Positions 8,891 to 17,465 of a stretch of 64,000 nucleotides of DNA are shown here, piece by piece. Source of the DNA: Streptomyces sp. MA5143a (GTDB lineage Bacteria; Actinomycetota; Actinomycetes; Streptomycetales; Streptomycetaceae); the NCBI RefSeq assembly GCF_900290235.1, contig NZ_OLMK01000119.1, positions 1-64,000 of the forward strand. The letters run 5' to 3'. Each line of letters begins with the position of its first letter. Position 1 is the stretch's first letter. The notes under the pieces were generated by a model that searched no databases, was not told the DNA's origin, and saw only the letters and a program-made list of their open reading frames with translations. The position numbers and the translations under genes were made by a program.

Positions 8891-10231
8891 ATGCCACGTA
8901 TCCGTACCCGGGTCCGGCCCGACGCAGAAACACCCACCGTCCTCGACGGACCAGCACACCGCTATGAGAACCGCCTGTTGCTGATCCTCTTCCTGGCCTT
9001 CGGATTCGTCTTCTTCGACCGCCAGGCGTTGCCCTTCCTCGCCCCGTACATCGGCAAGGATTTCCACCTCTCCAACACCCAACTGGGCACACTGTCAGGC
9101 GTGCTGGCCCTCACATGGGCCCTGTCCGGCCTGGTCGCCGGCCGGCTGTCGGACAAGCTCGGCAGACGCAAACCCATTCTGATCGCCGCCGTCGTCCTCT
9201 TCTCCTGCTTCTCCGCCGCGGGCGGCCTGATGACCGGCTTCCTCGGACTGCTCTTCGCCCGAGCCCTGATGGGCGTGGCGGAGGGAGCCGTGCTGCCGCT
9301 GGCCCAGTCACTGATGGTGGAGGCTTCCCGGGAGAGCCGTCGCGGTCTCAACATGGGGCTGCTGCAAGGCTCCTCGGCAGGCCTGATGGGCGGGATACTC
9401 GCCCCGCTGGCCGTGGTGTGGATCGCCGAGGCCCACGGCTGGCGAACGGCCCTGCTCGTGACGATCGTGCCGGGTGTGCTCATCGCCGTGTGGATCGCCA
9501 AGGCGGTCAGGGAAGTACCGCCCGGCGGCCGTGTCCGGACCACCGCCGCGGGCGTGCCCGACACGCCAGCCGGCCCCAAGCCGTCGGTTCGGGAGGTTCT
9601 CGGGCATCGCAACATCGTCCTGTGCATGGCGATCGCCTGCTGCTTCCTCACCTGGTTCATCGTCATCGTCACCTTCACCCCCTCGTACCTGCTGACCGTC
9701 AAGGGTTTCTCCCCGAGCACCATGAGCGGAGTCATGACCTGTCTGGGCGTGGGATGGGTGCTGTGGGGTTTCCTCACCCCGGCTGTCTCCGACCGCGTCG
9801 GCCGCAAGCCGACCATGATCGCCTTCTCCGTCACAGCGGCCCTGTGCCCCCTCGCGATGGTCTACCTCACCGATCCGGTGCTGCTGGGCCTGGCCGTCGT
9901 GCTCACCTACACCGGGCTCGGCTGCTTCACCCTGTTCATGGCCACCATCCCCGCCGAGACGGTGCCCCGCGGCGCGCTGGCCACCGCGCTCGGTCTGGTC
10001 ATGGGAGTCGGCGAACTGGCCGGCGGCTTCCTCGCCCCGGTGATCGCAGGGCGCGCGTCGGACGCCTGGGGGCTGCAGACGGCCATGTTCATCTCCGCCG
10101 GCGGCGCCATCGTGGTCGCCCTGCTGTCCCTGGGGCTGCGGGAGACCGCGCCGCGGGTGCTGCGTCGGCGGGCCGAGCGGGCCGCAGCCGCGCTCGGACC
10201 GGGCCCGGTGGTCGCGGGAGCGGCCGAATGA
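8891..10231 (+). CDS. MFS transporter, aromatic-acid:H+ symporter type
   Basis: 446 residues with 12 predicted membrane helices. Helix 1 contains FVFFDRQALPFLAPYI. The loop after helix 2 has the MFS motif GRLSDKLGRRKPIL, repeated in the second half as SDRVGRKPTM. The pattern fits the AAHS/anion:cation symporter groups that import aromatic or other organic acids, which suits the cupin dioxygenase gene 31 bp upstream. The stop codon overlaps the next gene's ATG (ATGA), so the two are translationally coupled. Confidence 0.82.
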   Translation: MPRIRTRVRPDAETPTVLDGPAHRYENRLLLILFLAFGFVFFDRQALPFLAPYIGKDFHLSNTQLGTLSGVLALTWALSGLVAGRLSDKLGRRKPILIAAVVLFSCFSAAGGLMTGFLGLLFARALMGVAEGAVLPLAQSLMVEASRESRRGLNMGLLQGSSAGLMGGILAPLAVVWIAEAHGWRTALLVTIVPGVLIAVWIAKAVREVPPGGRVRTTAAGVPDTPAGPKPSVREVLGHRNIVLCMAIACCFLTWFIVIVTFTPSYLLTVKGFSPSTMSGVMTCLGVGWVLWGFLTPAVSDRVGRKPTMIAFSVTAALCPLAMVYLTDPVLLGLAVVLTYTGLGCFTLFMATIPAETVPRGALATALGLVMGVGELAGGFLAPVIAGRASDAWGLQTAMFISAGGAIVVALLSLGLRETAPRVLRRRAERAAAALGPGPVVAGAAE

Positions 10232-11394
10232 GCGCCGGCACGCAGCGTATGCGCGCCGCTGTCTGGTACGGAGCCAAGGACGTCCGCATAGCCGAGATGG
10301 ACATACCCGCAGCCGGGCGCGGCGAGGTGCTCATCGAGGTCGCCTTCAGCGGCATCTGCGGCAGCGATCTGCACGAGTACGCCGACGGGCCGCACGCCAT
10401 TCCCGTCGCCGAGCCGCATCCGGCCTCGGGCGCCAGAGCTCCGCTGGTCCTCGGCCACGAGTTCTGCGGGACGGTGGTGGAGCTCGGCCCGTCGGTGACC
10501 GGCCTGACGCGCGGTGACCGCGTGGCGGTGGAACCGAACTACCGATGCGGGCGGTGCCCGCGGTGCCGGGCGGGTGAGTACAACATCTGCCGGCACTTCG
10601 GATTCGCGGGGCTGATGGGGAACGGCGGCATGGCCGAGTACGCCGCCGTGCCGGCCTACATGGCGCACCGCCTGCCGGAGAACGTGTCGCTGGAGCAGGC
10701 CGCGCTCTTCGAACCGGCGTCGGTCGCCCTGCACGCGCTGCGGCGCGCCGGGACCACACCCGGGACCGTGATGGTGGTGGGCCTCGGCCCGGTCGGCCTG
10801 CTCACGGTGCGGCTCGCCGCGGAACGCGAGGTGCCGCGCATCGTCGCCGTCGACGTGTCCCCGGCGCGGCTGCACCGCGCCTCCGCACTGGGCGCGACCG
10901 ATCTGATCGACGCACGCCTGGGAGAGGGTGTGGGGGAGCGGATCCGTGAACTGACCGGCGGCGAGGGCGTCGATGTCGCCTTCGAGGTGGTCGGGTCCGA
11001 GAGCACCCTGCGTACGTGTCTGGACGCGACTCGGCGGGGCGGGCGGGTCGTCCTGGTCGGCCTGGCCCAGGAGATGTCCCTGGACTCCTTCGCGCTCGTC
11101 AACAACGAGCAGTCGATCATCGCCAGTGTCGGCTACCGCGACACCTATCCGGAACTCATCCGGCTCGTCGCGGAACGTGGGCTCGACCTGACACCGCTCG
11201 TCACCTCGACCATCGCCCTCGACACCCTGGTCCCCGACGGCTTCGAGGCGCTGCTGGACGGCCCGGGAGACCAGATCAAGATCCTTGTCGACCTCGCCGC
11301 GCGCAGTGACCGACTCGGCTCCCCCGAGGCATCGGCCGGGACGCGACGGGTACGACCTCAGCCCGGGGGAGGAGAGCCTGAGACCAGCGAATGA
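10228..11394 (+). CDS. Zinc alcohol dehydrogenase, 2,3-butanediol dehydrogenase-like
   Basis: 388-residue medium-chain dehydrogenase. Catalytic zinc ligands are in GICGSDLHEY and GHEFCGTVVE, the structural zinc Cys cluster is CGRCPRCRAGEYNIC, and the NAD-binding site is VVGLGPVGLLTVRLAA. Family members oxidise vicinal diols or secondary alcohols. In this operon it may act on an alcohol side chain upstream of the cupin dioxygenase step, but that is inference. The last ~35 residues (from DLAARSDRLG on) are Arg/Pro/Gly-rich and extend past the usual family end. Confidence 0.83.
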   Translation: MSAGTQRMRAAVWYGAKDVRIAEMDIPAAGRGEVLIEVAFSGICGSDLHEYADGPHAIPVAEPHPASGARAPLVLGHEFCGTVVELGPSVTGLTRGDRVAVEPNYRCGRCPRCRAGEYNICRHFGFAGLMGNGGMAEYAAVPAYMAHRLPENVSLEQAALFEPASVALHALRRAGTTPGTVMVVGLGPVGLLTVRLAAEREVPRIVAVDVSPARLHRASALGATDLIDARLGEGVGERIRELTGGEGVDVAFEVVGSESTLRTCLDATRRGGRVVLVGLAQEMSLDSFALVNNEQSIIASVGYRDTYPELIRLVAERGLDLTPLVTSTIALDTLVPDGFEALLDGPGDQIKILVDLAARSDRLGSPEASAGTRRVRPQPGGGEPETSE

Positions 11395-11725
11395 CCGCCC
11401 AGGAGTGAGCCGCGAGGCCGGCCACCGGCCGCCCGAGCGGACGGTGCTTCCCGGCTGAGCGGTCAGCGGCCGGGCGCAGATCAACGGCGGTCGCGGGAGC
11501 GGGGCGGCACGTGACACGGCCGCCGCGCTCCCTGCCGTGGGCCTGCCCGCGCGGGCTGTGCCCGGACGGGACCGGTTCGGCCGGGCGGTTCGGCCTCGGT
11601 GTCCTACCCGTGACGCAGCACCGCACCGGCGGGTAGCCTCGCCCCGAGACAGCACCTGCCCCCCCATGGCGGAGCGGTCCTGCCCCAGCGTGATCACGGA
11701 TGCCCGGGCTGGAAAGGAGATTCAG
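11395..11725. other. Intergenic region, no gene seen
   Basis: 331 very G+C-rich bases between the dehydrogenase and the AraC gene. There are several short G/C repeats but no convincing reading frame. The AraC ribosome site (AAAGGAGA, 11713-11720) is at the right edge. Confidence 0.5.
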
Positions 11726-12682
11726 GTGAACGCGCCTATCGTCTCCCGCGTGTCCACGCAGTCGGTCGATCCGGCGGATCGCATCGACTTCTGGGAGGAA
11801 CACAACCGACAGGCTCTCGTGGGTCTGACCTGTTCGACGTACTCGCGACACGGTCTGGTGGCCACCGAGACGAACCTGGAGCTGGGGGACCTGCGGCTGG
11901 CCGAGATCGCCGGCAACGAGCACATCATCGAACGCAGCCCACGCACCTGTCGGACCCTGCCGAAGGACTCGATCTTCGTCACCCTGCTGACGGCGGGCTG
12001 TGGGGTCTTCTTCCATGAGGACGGCTGCGTCAGTCTCCAGCCGGGCGACCTGATCCTCTACGACACGCGACGACCGTATCTTTTCGGGTTCCCGTCCCCC
12101 ATGCGTCAGCTGCTGGTGGACATCCCCCGAGAGGTGTTCGCCGCGCAATGCACCGCCGACGAGGTGTCCGCGCCGATACTGCTCGGCAGGGGGTCGGCCG
12201 CCGAAGGAGCGCAGGCTTCCGCCCTGGAGGCCGTGCTGGCCGAATGCGTCACGGGGCAGCGCGGCGCGAACTCGGTCACCACCCAGGCCACCGTGCTGGA
12301 CCTCGTCCGTACGCTGGCGACGGCACGGCTGGGCGGCTCCGCGTCGCCCGCCATGGTCTCCCAACTGGAGGTGGCCAAGGACTACATGGCCCGGCACCTT
12401 GCCGATCCCGGCCTGAGCGCGGGGCGGGTCGCCGAGGCGATCGGCGTGTCCGCCCGGCACCTCAGCCGTATCTTCCAGCCCACCGGGGTGAGCCCCTCCC
12501 GGTACATACTCGAACAGCGGCTCGGCAGAGCCCGGCAGGTGCTCGCCGATCCGGGCTCCCGCCATCTGACGATCGCCGAGGTCGCCCACCGTTGGGGTTT
12601 CGCCAGCCAAGCTCACTTCACCCGCGTCTTCCGGGACCGTTTCGGCCGCACCCCGGGGGAGACGCGTCCGTTCATCCTCTAG
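11726..12682 (+). CDS. AraC-family transcriptional regulator
   Basis: 318 residues from a GTG start with an excellent AAAGGAGA site 5 nt upstream. The first ~200 residues resemble the AraC-binding-like domain found in NitR/FeaR-type regulators (FWEEHNRQALVGLTCS, LQPGDLILYDTRRPY). The last ~100 residues hold two helix-turn-helices: AGRVAEAIGVSARHLSRIF and LTIAEVAHRWGFASQAHFTRVFRDRFGRTPGETR. FeaR-type activators often control aromatic-compound catabolism, so the upstream cupin/MFS/dehydrogenase operon is a likely target. Confidence 0.88.
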   Translation: MNAPIVSRVSTQSVDPADRIDFWEEHNRQALVGLTCSTYSRHGLVATETNLELGDLRLAEIAGNEHIIERSPRTCRTLPKDSIFVTLLTAGCGVFFHEDGCVSLQPGDLILYDTRRPYLFGFPSPMRQLLVDIPREVFAAQCTADEVSAPILLGRGSAAEGAQASALEAVLAECVTGQRGANSVTTQATVLDLVRTLATARLGGSASPAMVSQLEVAKDYMARHLADPGLSAGRVAEAIGVSARHLSRIFQPTGVSPSRYILEQRLGRARQVLADPGSRHLTIAEVAHRWGFASQAHFTRVFRDRFGRTPGETRPFIL

Positions 12683-12822
12683 AACTTCGGCCGCGTCGGG
12701 GTGCCGCCTCGGCACGCCGTGGGCGAGCAAGGTGATCACGCGCCTCCTCCGATCGGCGGGCCCCGTACGGGCTACGGTGGTGCTGTCATGGTGCAGGCCG
12801 AGTGGAGAAGGTGAGACGTTCC

Positions 12823-13512
12823 GTGGCAGAACCTGGTCGTGCCACAGCGGGTGCGGCAACGGCTCGGCGTTCTCCGGGACGGCCGCCCGTTCCGTTGGAG
12901 CGCATCGTCGCGACCGCGCTGCAGATCGTGGACGAGGAGGGCGCCGACGCCCTCTCGATGCGGACGCTGGCCCAGCGCCTGGGTTCGGGCACGGCCACGC
13001 TGTACCGGCACTTCGACAACCGGGCGGCTTTGGTCGCTCATGTCGTGGACCGTATGTTCGGCTTCGTGGCGTTCGACGTCGACGAACCGTCGTCGACGGA
13101 CTGGCAGGAGGCGCTGCGCACGGGTGCGCATGCCATGTTCGACGCCCTGGCCCGCCACCGGAACGCGGCTCGCCTGCTGGTCGAGCAGGTTCCCCTGGGG
13201 CCGAACGCCATGGCGCTGCGGGAGCGTTGTGTCGCCGTGCTGCTCGACAGCGGTTTCCCGCCGCGAACAGCCGCGCAGGCGTACGCGACTCTGGCCCGCT
13301 ATGTTCTCGGGTTCGCCGTACAGGCCAACCGGCACGAGGGAGCGGACCGGACCGAGGACGCACAGGCGGCGGCCACCTTCCGGAGCCTGGATCCGGACCT
13401 GTTCCCGGCAACCCTCACCGTCGCCTCCGAGATGCCCGTTCCGATCGAGGAGGAGTTCTCCTTCGGCCTCGAACTCCTCCTCAGCGGGCTCGCCCGCAGG
13501 CGCGAGGTCTGA
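12823..13512 (+). CDS. TetR/AcrR-family transcriptional regulator
   Basis: 229 residues. The DNA-binding domain (about 20-70) has DALSMRTLAQRLGSGTATLYRHFDNRAALVAHVVDRMFG, and the C-terminal domain resembles the TetR_C group common in actinobacteria. Several GTG starts are possible (12802, 12811, 12823). GTG 12823 is chosen because a GA-rich site (GAAGGTGAG, 12806-12814) lies about 8 nt before it. It faces the end of the minus-strand amidohydrolase gene; its target is not evident. Confidence 0.85.
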   Translation: MAEPGRATAGAATARRSPGRPPVPLERIVATALQIVDEEGADALSMRTLAQRLGSGTATLYRHFDNRAALVAHVVDRMFGFVAFDVDEPSSTDWQEALRTGAHAMFDALARHRNAARLLVEQVPLGPNAMALRERCVAVLLDSGFPPRTAAQAYATLARYVLGFAVQANRHEGADRTEDAQAAATFRSLDPDLFPATLTVASEMPVPIEEEFSFGLELLLSGLARRREV

Positions 13513-13630
13513 TGCGCATCGTCGGTTCTGCAGGGCGAGGGGCCGACCAGGTGTCGCAGCGGTAGCCGACATGGGGACTGCGCACGTCACCCTCTGCTGT
13601 CAGGTCCTGCTCCGGTGCTGTCGCTGCGTG

Positions 13631-14956
13631 TCAGGCTGAGGAGGCCGCGGGTCGGACATGGCGCAGCAGGCGTTCGCCGGACGCGAGGAGTTGGTGTTTG
13701 AGGTCGTCCAGGCCGGGTGCGAGCAGGGCATGTTCGCGCTTGCGCCAGGTCCCGCCAACCATGACGGCCTCGATGTTGGCGATGTCGGCGTGCAGAGCCG
13801 TGGCGATGGGGTCGTGCGCCGGCCACAGGTTGAGTGCCCGGGCGTCGACGGCGACCAGATCGGCCTGCATGCCCGCCTCGATGCGGCCCACCCGGTCGGC
13901 CAGGCCCAGTGCCCTGGCCCCTTCGACCGTGGCCCAGGCCAGTGCCTGCTTGGCGGTGATCGAAGCGGTGCCGGCGTGCGTGCCGGTCGTCTGCCGGTAC
14001 TGGGCGTGGTCCAGGGCCCGCTGATGGGCCAGGGCGATGCGGGCGGCGGTGAGGAGACTGCCGGGCACGGCCGTGTCGATGTCCGTGCCGAGGGAGGGGG
14101 CCGCGCCGTGGCGCAGCAGGGCGCCGGTGATGGGGGTGCCGTGTCCCTGGCCCAGTTCGTTCTCGGGGGTGGTGGTGAAGGTGACGCCTGCCTCGACGAG
14201 CTTCTTGACCCAGTCGTCGGGCAGGTCGATCCCGTGTGCGACGTTGGTCAGGGGGCTGAAAAGCCCGGCGTCGCGCACGGCCTCCCAGCCGGATGAGGGT
14301 TCTCCGCCGCTCTGGTGCATCGAGACGACGAGACCGCGTTCCGCGCCGGCTCGGAAATCGGCGACGGCGGTGCCGGGCGAGGAGTACTGAGGCCCTTGCA
14401 GTGCCATACCCAGGGTGAGAAGGGCGTGATCGCGCACAGGTCCGTCGAGCAACCGGTCGATCTCGGCGAGGGGGTGCGGGACGTCCGGCGACCGGTAGGG
14501 CGTGCCGTGCAGGAAGACGGCCCGGATACCGGCCTGGGCCAGGCCTTCGACGGCCGCGTCGGCGTGCTCGGGCGACAGCACGTTGTGACACCAGTCGCCG
14601 ACGGTGGTCGTACCGCAGTTGATCTGGTTCAGCGCGCCGACGAGATTGCTGATGCGCATGTCGTCAGGGGCGTAGTGCCCGACGCACTCGCCGTGGAGGT
14701 GGGTGAGGTACTGCACCAACGTCCAGTCGGCGCCCGCGGAGCGCAGCGCCGTCTGCCAGGTGTGCAGATGGGCGTTGACCAGGCCGGGGATGACGATGCG
14801 GCCCGAGAGGTCGACGACTTCGGCGTCGGGTGCGTCGACGCTCTCGCCGACGGCCGCGATGCGGTCGCCGTCGACGAGGATGTCGACATGTTCGGCGTCG
14901 GGTCGATTCGGCACCATCGTGACGACCCGCGCTCCGTGCAGCAGTACGCGGCTCAC
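13631..14956 (-). CDS. Amidohydrolase-superfamily (Atz/chlorohydrolase-like) protein
   Basis: 441 residues. Metal-binding motifs of the cyclic-amidohydrolase fold are visible: PGLVNAHLHTWQT near the start, MHQSGG, AHGIDLP and LGTDIDTAVPG. This subtype deaminates or dechlorinates N-heterocycles or hydrolyses related C-N bonds; the substrate is unknown. The GTG at 14956 has no good ribosome site, but it overlaps the stop codon (GTGA) of a 15-codon reading frame that does have one, so it is probably translated by coupling. It is the last gene of a four-gene minus-strand operon with an FAD monooxygenase and two alpha/beta hydrolases. Confidence 0.82.
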   Translation of the reverse strand: MSRVLLHGARVVTMVPNRPDAEHVDILVDGDRIAAVGESVDAPDAEVVDLSGRIVIPGLVNAHLHTWQTALRSAGADWTLVQYLTHLHGECVGHYAPDDMRISNLVGALNQINCGTTTVGDWCHNVLSPEHADAAVEGLAQAGIRAVFLHGTPYRSPDVPHPLAEIDRLLDGPVRDHALLTLGMALQGPQYSSPGTAVADFRAGAERGLVVSMHQSGGEPSSGWEAVRDAGLFSPLTNVAHGIDLPDDWVKKLVEAGVTFTTTPENELGQGHGTPITGALLRHGAAPSLGTDIDTAVPGSLLTAARIALAHQRALDHAQYRQTTGTHAGTASITAKQALAWATVEGARALGLADRVGRIEAGMQADLVAVDARALNLWPAHDPIATALHADIANIEAVMVGGTWRKREHALLAPGLDDLKHQLLASGERLLRHVRPAASSA

Positions 14957-15000
14957 GCGGAGGCCCCCCGAGCGGGGATGAGGTGGCTCGGCTGAAACAT
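14953..15000 (-). CDS. Possible 15-residue coupled leader peptide
   Basis: Reading frame MFQPSHLIPARGASA with AAGGAG at a good 7-nt spacing before its ATG. Its TGA overlaps the GTG of the amidohydrolase gene. The arrangement suggests that ribosomes loaded here restart on the amidohydrolase. It could also be a chance frame beside an amidohydrolase that starts elsewhere. Confidence 0.4.
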   Translation of the reverse strand: MFQPSHLIPARGASA

Positions 15001-15015
15001 GGTGCGACTCCTTGC

Positions 15016-16545
15016 CTAGGGCGTCATGGCGCGTGCAGCGGTTTGTGTGGTGGTGAGGAAGTCCGAAGTGGCGATGTGCCCGAGGTAGCCGTCGGGGCGG
15101 ATCAGCAGCAGGGTGTCGCCAGTCAGGCCGTACGACCGCTTCAGCGTGCTCCTGGCGTCGGAGAAAGCGGAGCCGTCCGCGGCAGCCGGTCCGACGGCCA
15201 GCCGCTTCAATGGGGCGCCCGCCCTCGGCCAGTCGATCCGTTCGAGGTCCCGGGCGGCGCGGGGGCCGTAGGCGAGCGCGGTGAAGTGCGGCCCGCGGAG
15301 GACGTCGAAGAGCCGGACTCCGGCTCCGCCGGAGTCGCGCAGTTCGGCGTCCGGGGCGCGGTCGCCCACGCGCAGGGTCTCGGTGCGCATGCCGTCGGCC
15401 GGGGCGAGCGGGCCGCCGTAGTAGGTCAGGGCGAGCTGCTGCTCGTCCTTGCCTCGTTTCATGCTCGACGGATCGAGCTTGGCGATGCCTCCCCACTTCT
15501 CCGTGGACAGGCCCAGGACCCCGGCGGCGATCGGCTGCCGCTCGGCCTCGTAGGTGGTGAGCAGTGCCGGGTCCGCTCCGGCGAGGACCTGGCCGAGCTT
15601 CCAGCCGAGGTTGTACCCGTCCTGCATGCCGGTGTTCAGGCCCTGCGCGCCGGCCGGGGTGTGGACGTGCGCGGCGTCACCGGCGAGGAAGACACGTCCC
15701 CGGCCGTAGCTCTCCGCCAGGCGGATGTTGGGCCGGAACACCGAGGTCCAGCGGATGTCGTGCAGGTGGATGCGCCGGTCGCGGGTGTGGTCGTGGATCC
15801 GCCGCAGGACGTCCTCCTTCTCCGACGGCGGTTCCTCGTCCGGCGCGAGCCGGATCATCCACTGGAACAGGTCGCTGTCGGGCAGCGGGCAGGCGCCGAT
15901 GAACCTGCCGCCCAGGCCGGGCCACATGTGCCAGCGGTTCCGGGCCAGCCCCGTCACCGAGGCGTCGACGATGAGCATCCGGTCGCTCTCGTGCGTCGTC
16001 CCGACGAAACCGATGCCGAGCTGCTTGCGCACCGCACTGGAACCACCGTCGGCGCCGACGGCATAGCGGGCGACGATCTCCTCCGTACCGTCCGCGCTCG
16101 ACACCCGGGCGGACACCGTGTCGTCGCCCTGCGTCAGCTCGGTGAGCTCACGGCCGAACTCGACCTTGAGACCGAGTTCGCCGAGCCGGGCGTGCAGGGC
16201 GCGGTCCGTGCGGAACTGAGGGATCAGCCAGGTGTTCGGGTAGGGGACATCCGCTGTCGCCTCCTTGTGGGGGAACATCTTCCACGGCACGGCGAGCGGT
16301 CCCGCGTGCAGCCCGAGCTTGGGGTAGACGCTCCCGCCGGCCAGTACGTCCTTCAGGACACCGAGGTCTTCCAGGACTTCGAGACTGCGGGGCTGGATGC
16401 CCTTGGCACGTGAGCCGTCGAAGGCATCGGGAGACCTGTCGACGATGCGTACGGCCAGTCCCCGGCGCACGAGGTCGATCGCCAGCGCGGAGCCCGAGGG
16501 GCCCGCGCCGATCACGAGGACGTCGATGGGCTGCGGGCCGTTCAT
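15016..16545 (-). CDS. FAD-dependent aromatic-ring monooxygenase (PheA/TfdB/MhpA group)
   Basis: 509 residues. FAD-binding motifs are VLVIGAGPSGSALAIDLVRRG (residues ~9-29), the DG motif GADGGSSAVRKQLGI, and GDAAHVHTPAGAQGLNTGMQDGYNLGWKL (~275-305). The C-terminal ~140 residues form the thioredoxin-like tail of phenol or 3-hydroxyphenylpropionate hydroxylases. These enzymes add an OH group to phenolic rings with NAD(P)H and O2. The ATG overlaps the stop of the upstream alpha/beta hydrolase (ATGA). The pairing with two C-C-hydrolase-like genes suggests an aromatic meta-cleavage route, although no ring-cleavage dioxygenase is in this operon. Confidence 0.88.
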   Translation of the reverse strand: MNGPQPIDVLVIGAGPSGSALAIDLVRRGLAVRIVDRSPDAFDGSRAKGIQPRSLEVLEDLGVLKDVLAGGSVYPKLGLHAGPLAVPWKMFPHKEATADVPYPNTWLIPQFRTDRALHARLGELGLKVEFGRELTELTQGDDTVSARVSSADGTEEIVARYAVGADGGSSAVRKQLGIGFVGTTHESDRMLIVDASVTGLARNRWHMWPGLGGRFIGACPLPDSDLFQWMIRLAPDEEPPSEKEDVLRRIHDHTRDRRIHLHDIRWTSVFRPNIRLAESYGRGRVFLAGDAAHVHTPAGAQGLNTGMQDGYNLGWKLGQVLAGADPALLTTYEAERQPIAAGVLGLSTEKWGGIAKLDPSSMKRGKDEQQLALTYYGGPLAPADGMRTETLRVGDRAPDAELRDSGGAGVRLFDVLRGPHFTALAYGPRAARDLERIDWPRAGAPLKRLAVGPAAADGSAFSDARSTLKRSYGLTGDTLLLIRPDGYLGHIATSDFLTTTQTAARAMTP

Positions 16546-17447
16546 GAGTCGAGCCTTTCGCTGCGAGCGGCCACGAACGGGACGATCTGGTCGGCGCATT
16601 CTCGGGGCCGTTCGAAGGGCGCCATGTGGCCGCATTCGGGAATCACGTGATGGCGCCCGGGCTTCAGCAACGCGCGTGCCGTGTCGAGGTGGGCCGTGGG
16701 CGTGACCTCGTCCTGGTCACCCCACAGCAGCAGCGTCGGGATGCCCAGATCCCCCGTCTGCCGGAAGAGGTCGTCCCGGCCGGCGACCGGCAGGTGCTGC
16801 AACGTGTCGAAGACCGCGTACAGCGAGCCCTCGAAGCGGAACGCGTCGAGGACCATCTCGGTGAGTTCCGCGCCCAGTTCGGGGTCGCGGACGTTGTGTC
16901 CGAGGTGCCCCTGGAGGATCTGACGGCCACGCCGCCGGGCGACGAAGCCGGCCAGCAGGTCGCTGCGCAGCAGCCGGTGAGGTGATGTCAGCCGGGGTTC
17001 CGCGAGACCGGCAGGCCCGACGATGGTGAGGGTGGACACCGTCGCGGGATACTGGGCGGCGTAGGTCATGGCGACCAGCGCGCCCATGGACGTACCGACG
17101 AGGTGCAGGGGCCGTCCCGTCAGACCGAGCCCTTCCGTCAGCTCGACCAGTTGCCGCGCGAACAGTGTCTCGTCGTAGCGCGCCCGTACCCGGTCCGAGT
17201 AGCCGCGGCCGTACGCGCTGCAGGTCAGGGTCCGCAGTCCGCGGGCGTTGAGTTCGGTGGCGAGACTGTCCCAGTAGAACAACGGGATGGTCAGTCCGCC
17301 CGCCATCACGACCAGGTCGCCCTCTTCGGGGCCCCTCAGTTCGTAGTGGGTGACGCCGTCGGACAGCTCGATGAAACTGCCGGGCAGCTCCTGCCGTGCG
17401 TCGGCGGTGAGCCGGCGGTCCTCGCCCGCTGCGACGAAGTACTTCAT
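16542..17447 (-). CDS. Alpha/beta hydrolase
   Basis: 301 residues with the alpha/beta-hydrolase fold. The nucleophile elbow is HLVGTSMGALVAM (G-T-S-M-G), the acid is in LLLWGDQDEVTP, and the His is in IPECGHMAPFERP. These features fit meta-cleavage-product hydrolases or related esterases. The start at 17447 has GGAGG 8 nt upstream. It lies 18 bp after the first hydrolase gene and overlaps the monooxygenase gene, so it is in the same operon. Confidence 0.82.
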   Translation of the reverse strand: MKYFVAAGEDRRLTADARQELPGSFIELSDGVTHYELRGPEEGDLVVMAGGLTIPLFYWDSLATELNARGLRTLTCSAYGRGYSDRVRARYDETLFARQLVELTEGLGLTGRPLHLVGTSMGALVAMTYAAQYPATVSTLTIVGPAGLAEPRLTSPHRLLRSDLLAGFVARRRGRQILQGHLGHNVRDPELGAELTEMVLDAFRFEGSLYAVFDTLQHLPVAGRDDLFRQTGDLGIPTLLLWGDQDEVTPTAHLDTARALLKPGRHHVIPECGHMAPFERPRECADQIVPFVAARSERLDS

Positions 17448-17465
17448 GGGAACGGCCTCCAGGCC

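Noticed and set aside
15000..16413. 476-residue plus-strand frame opposite the FAD monooxygenase
   Set aside because: Val/Gly/Arg/Asp-rich antisense frame; the minus strand has complete FAD motifs.
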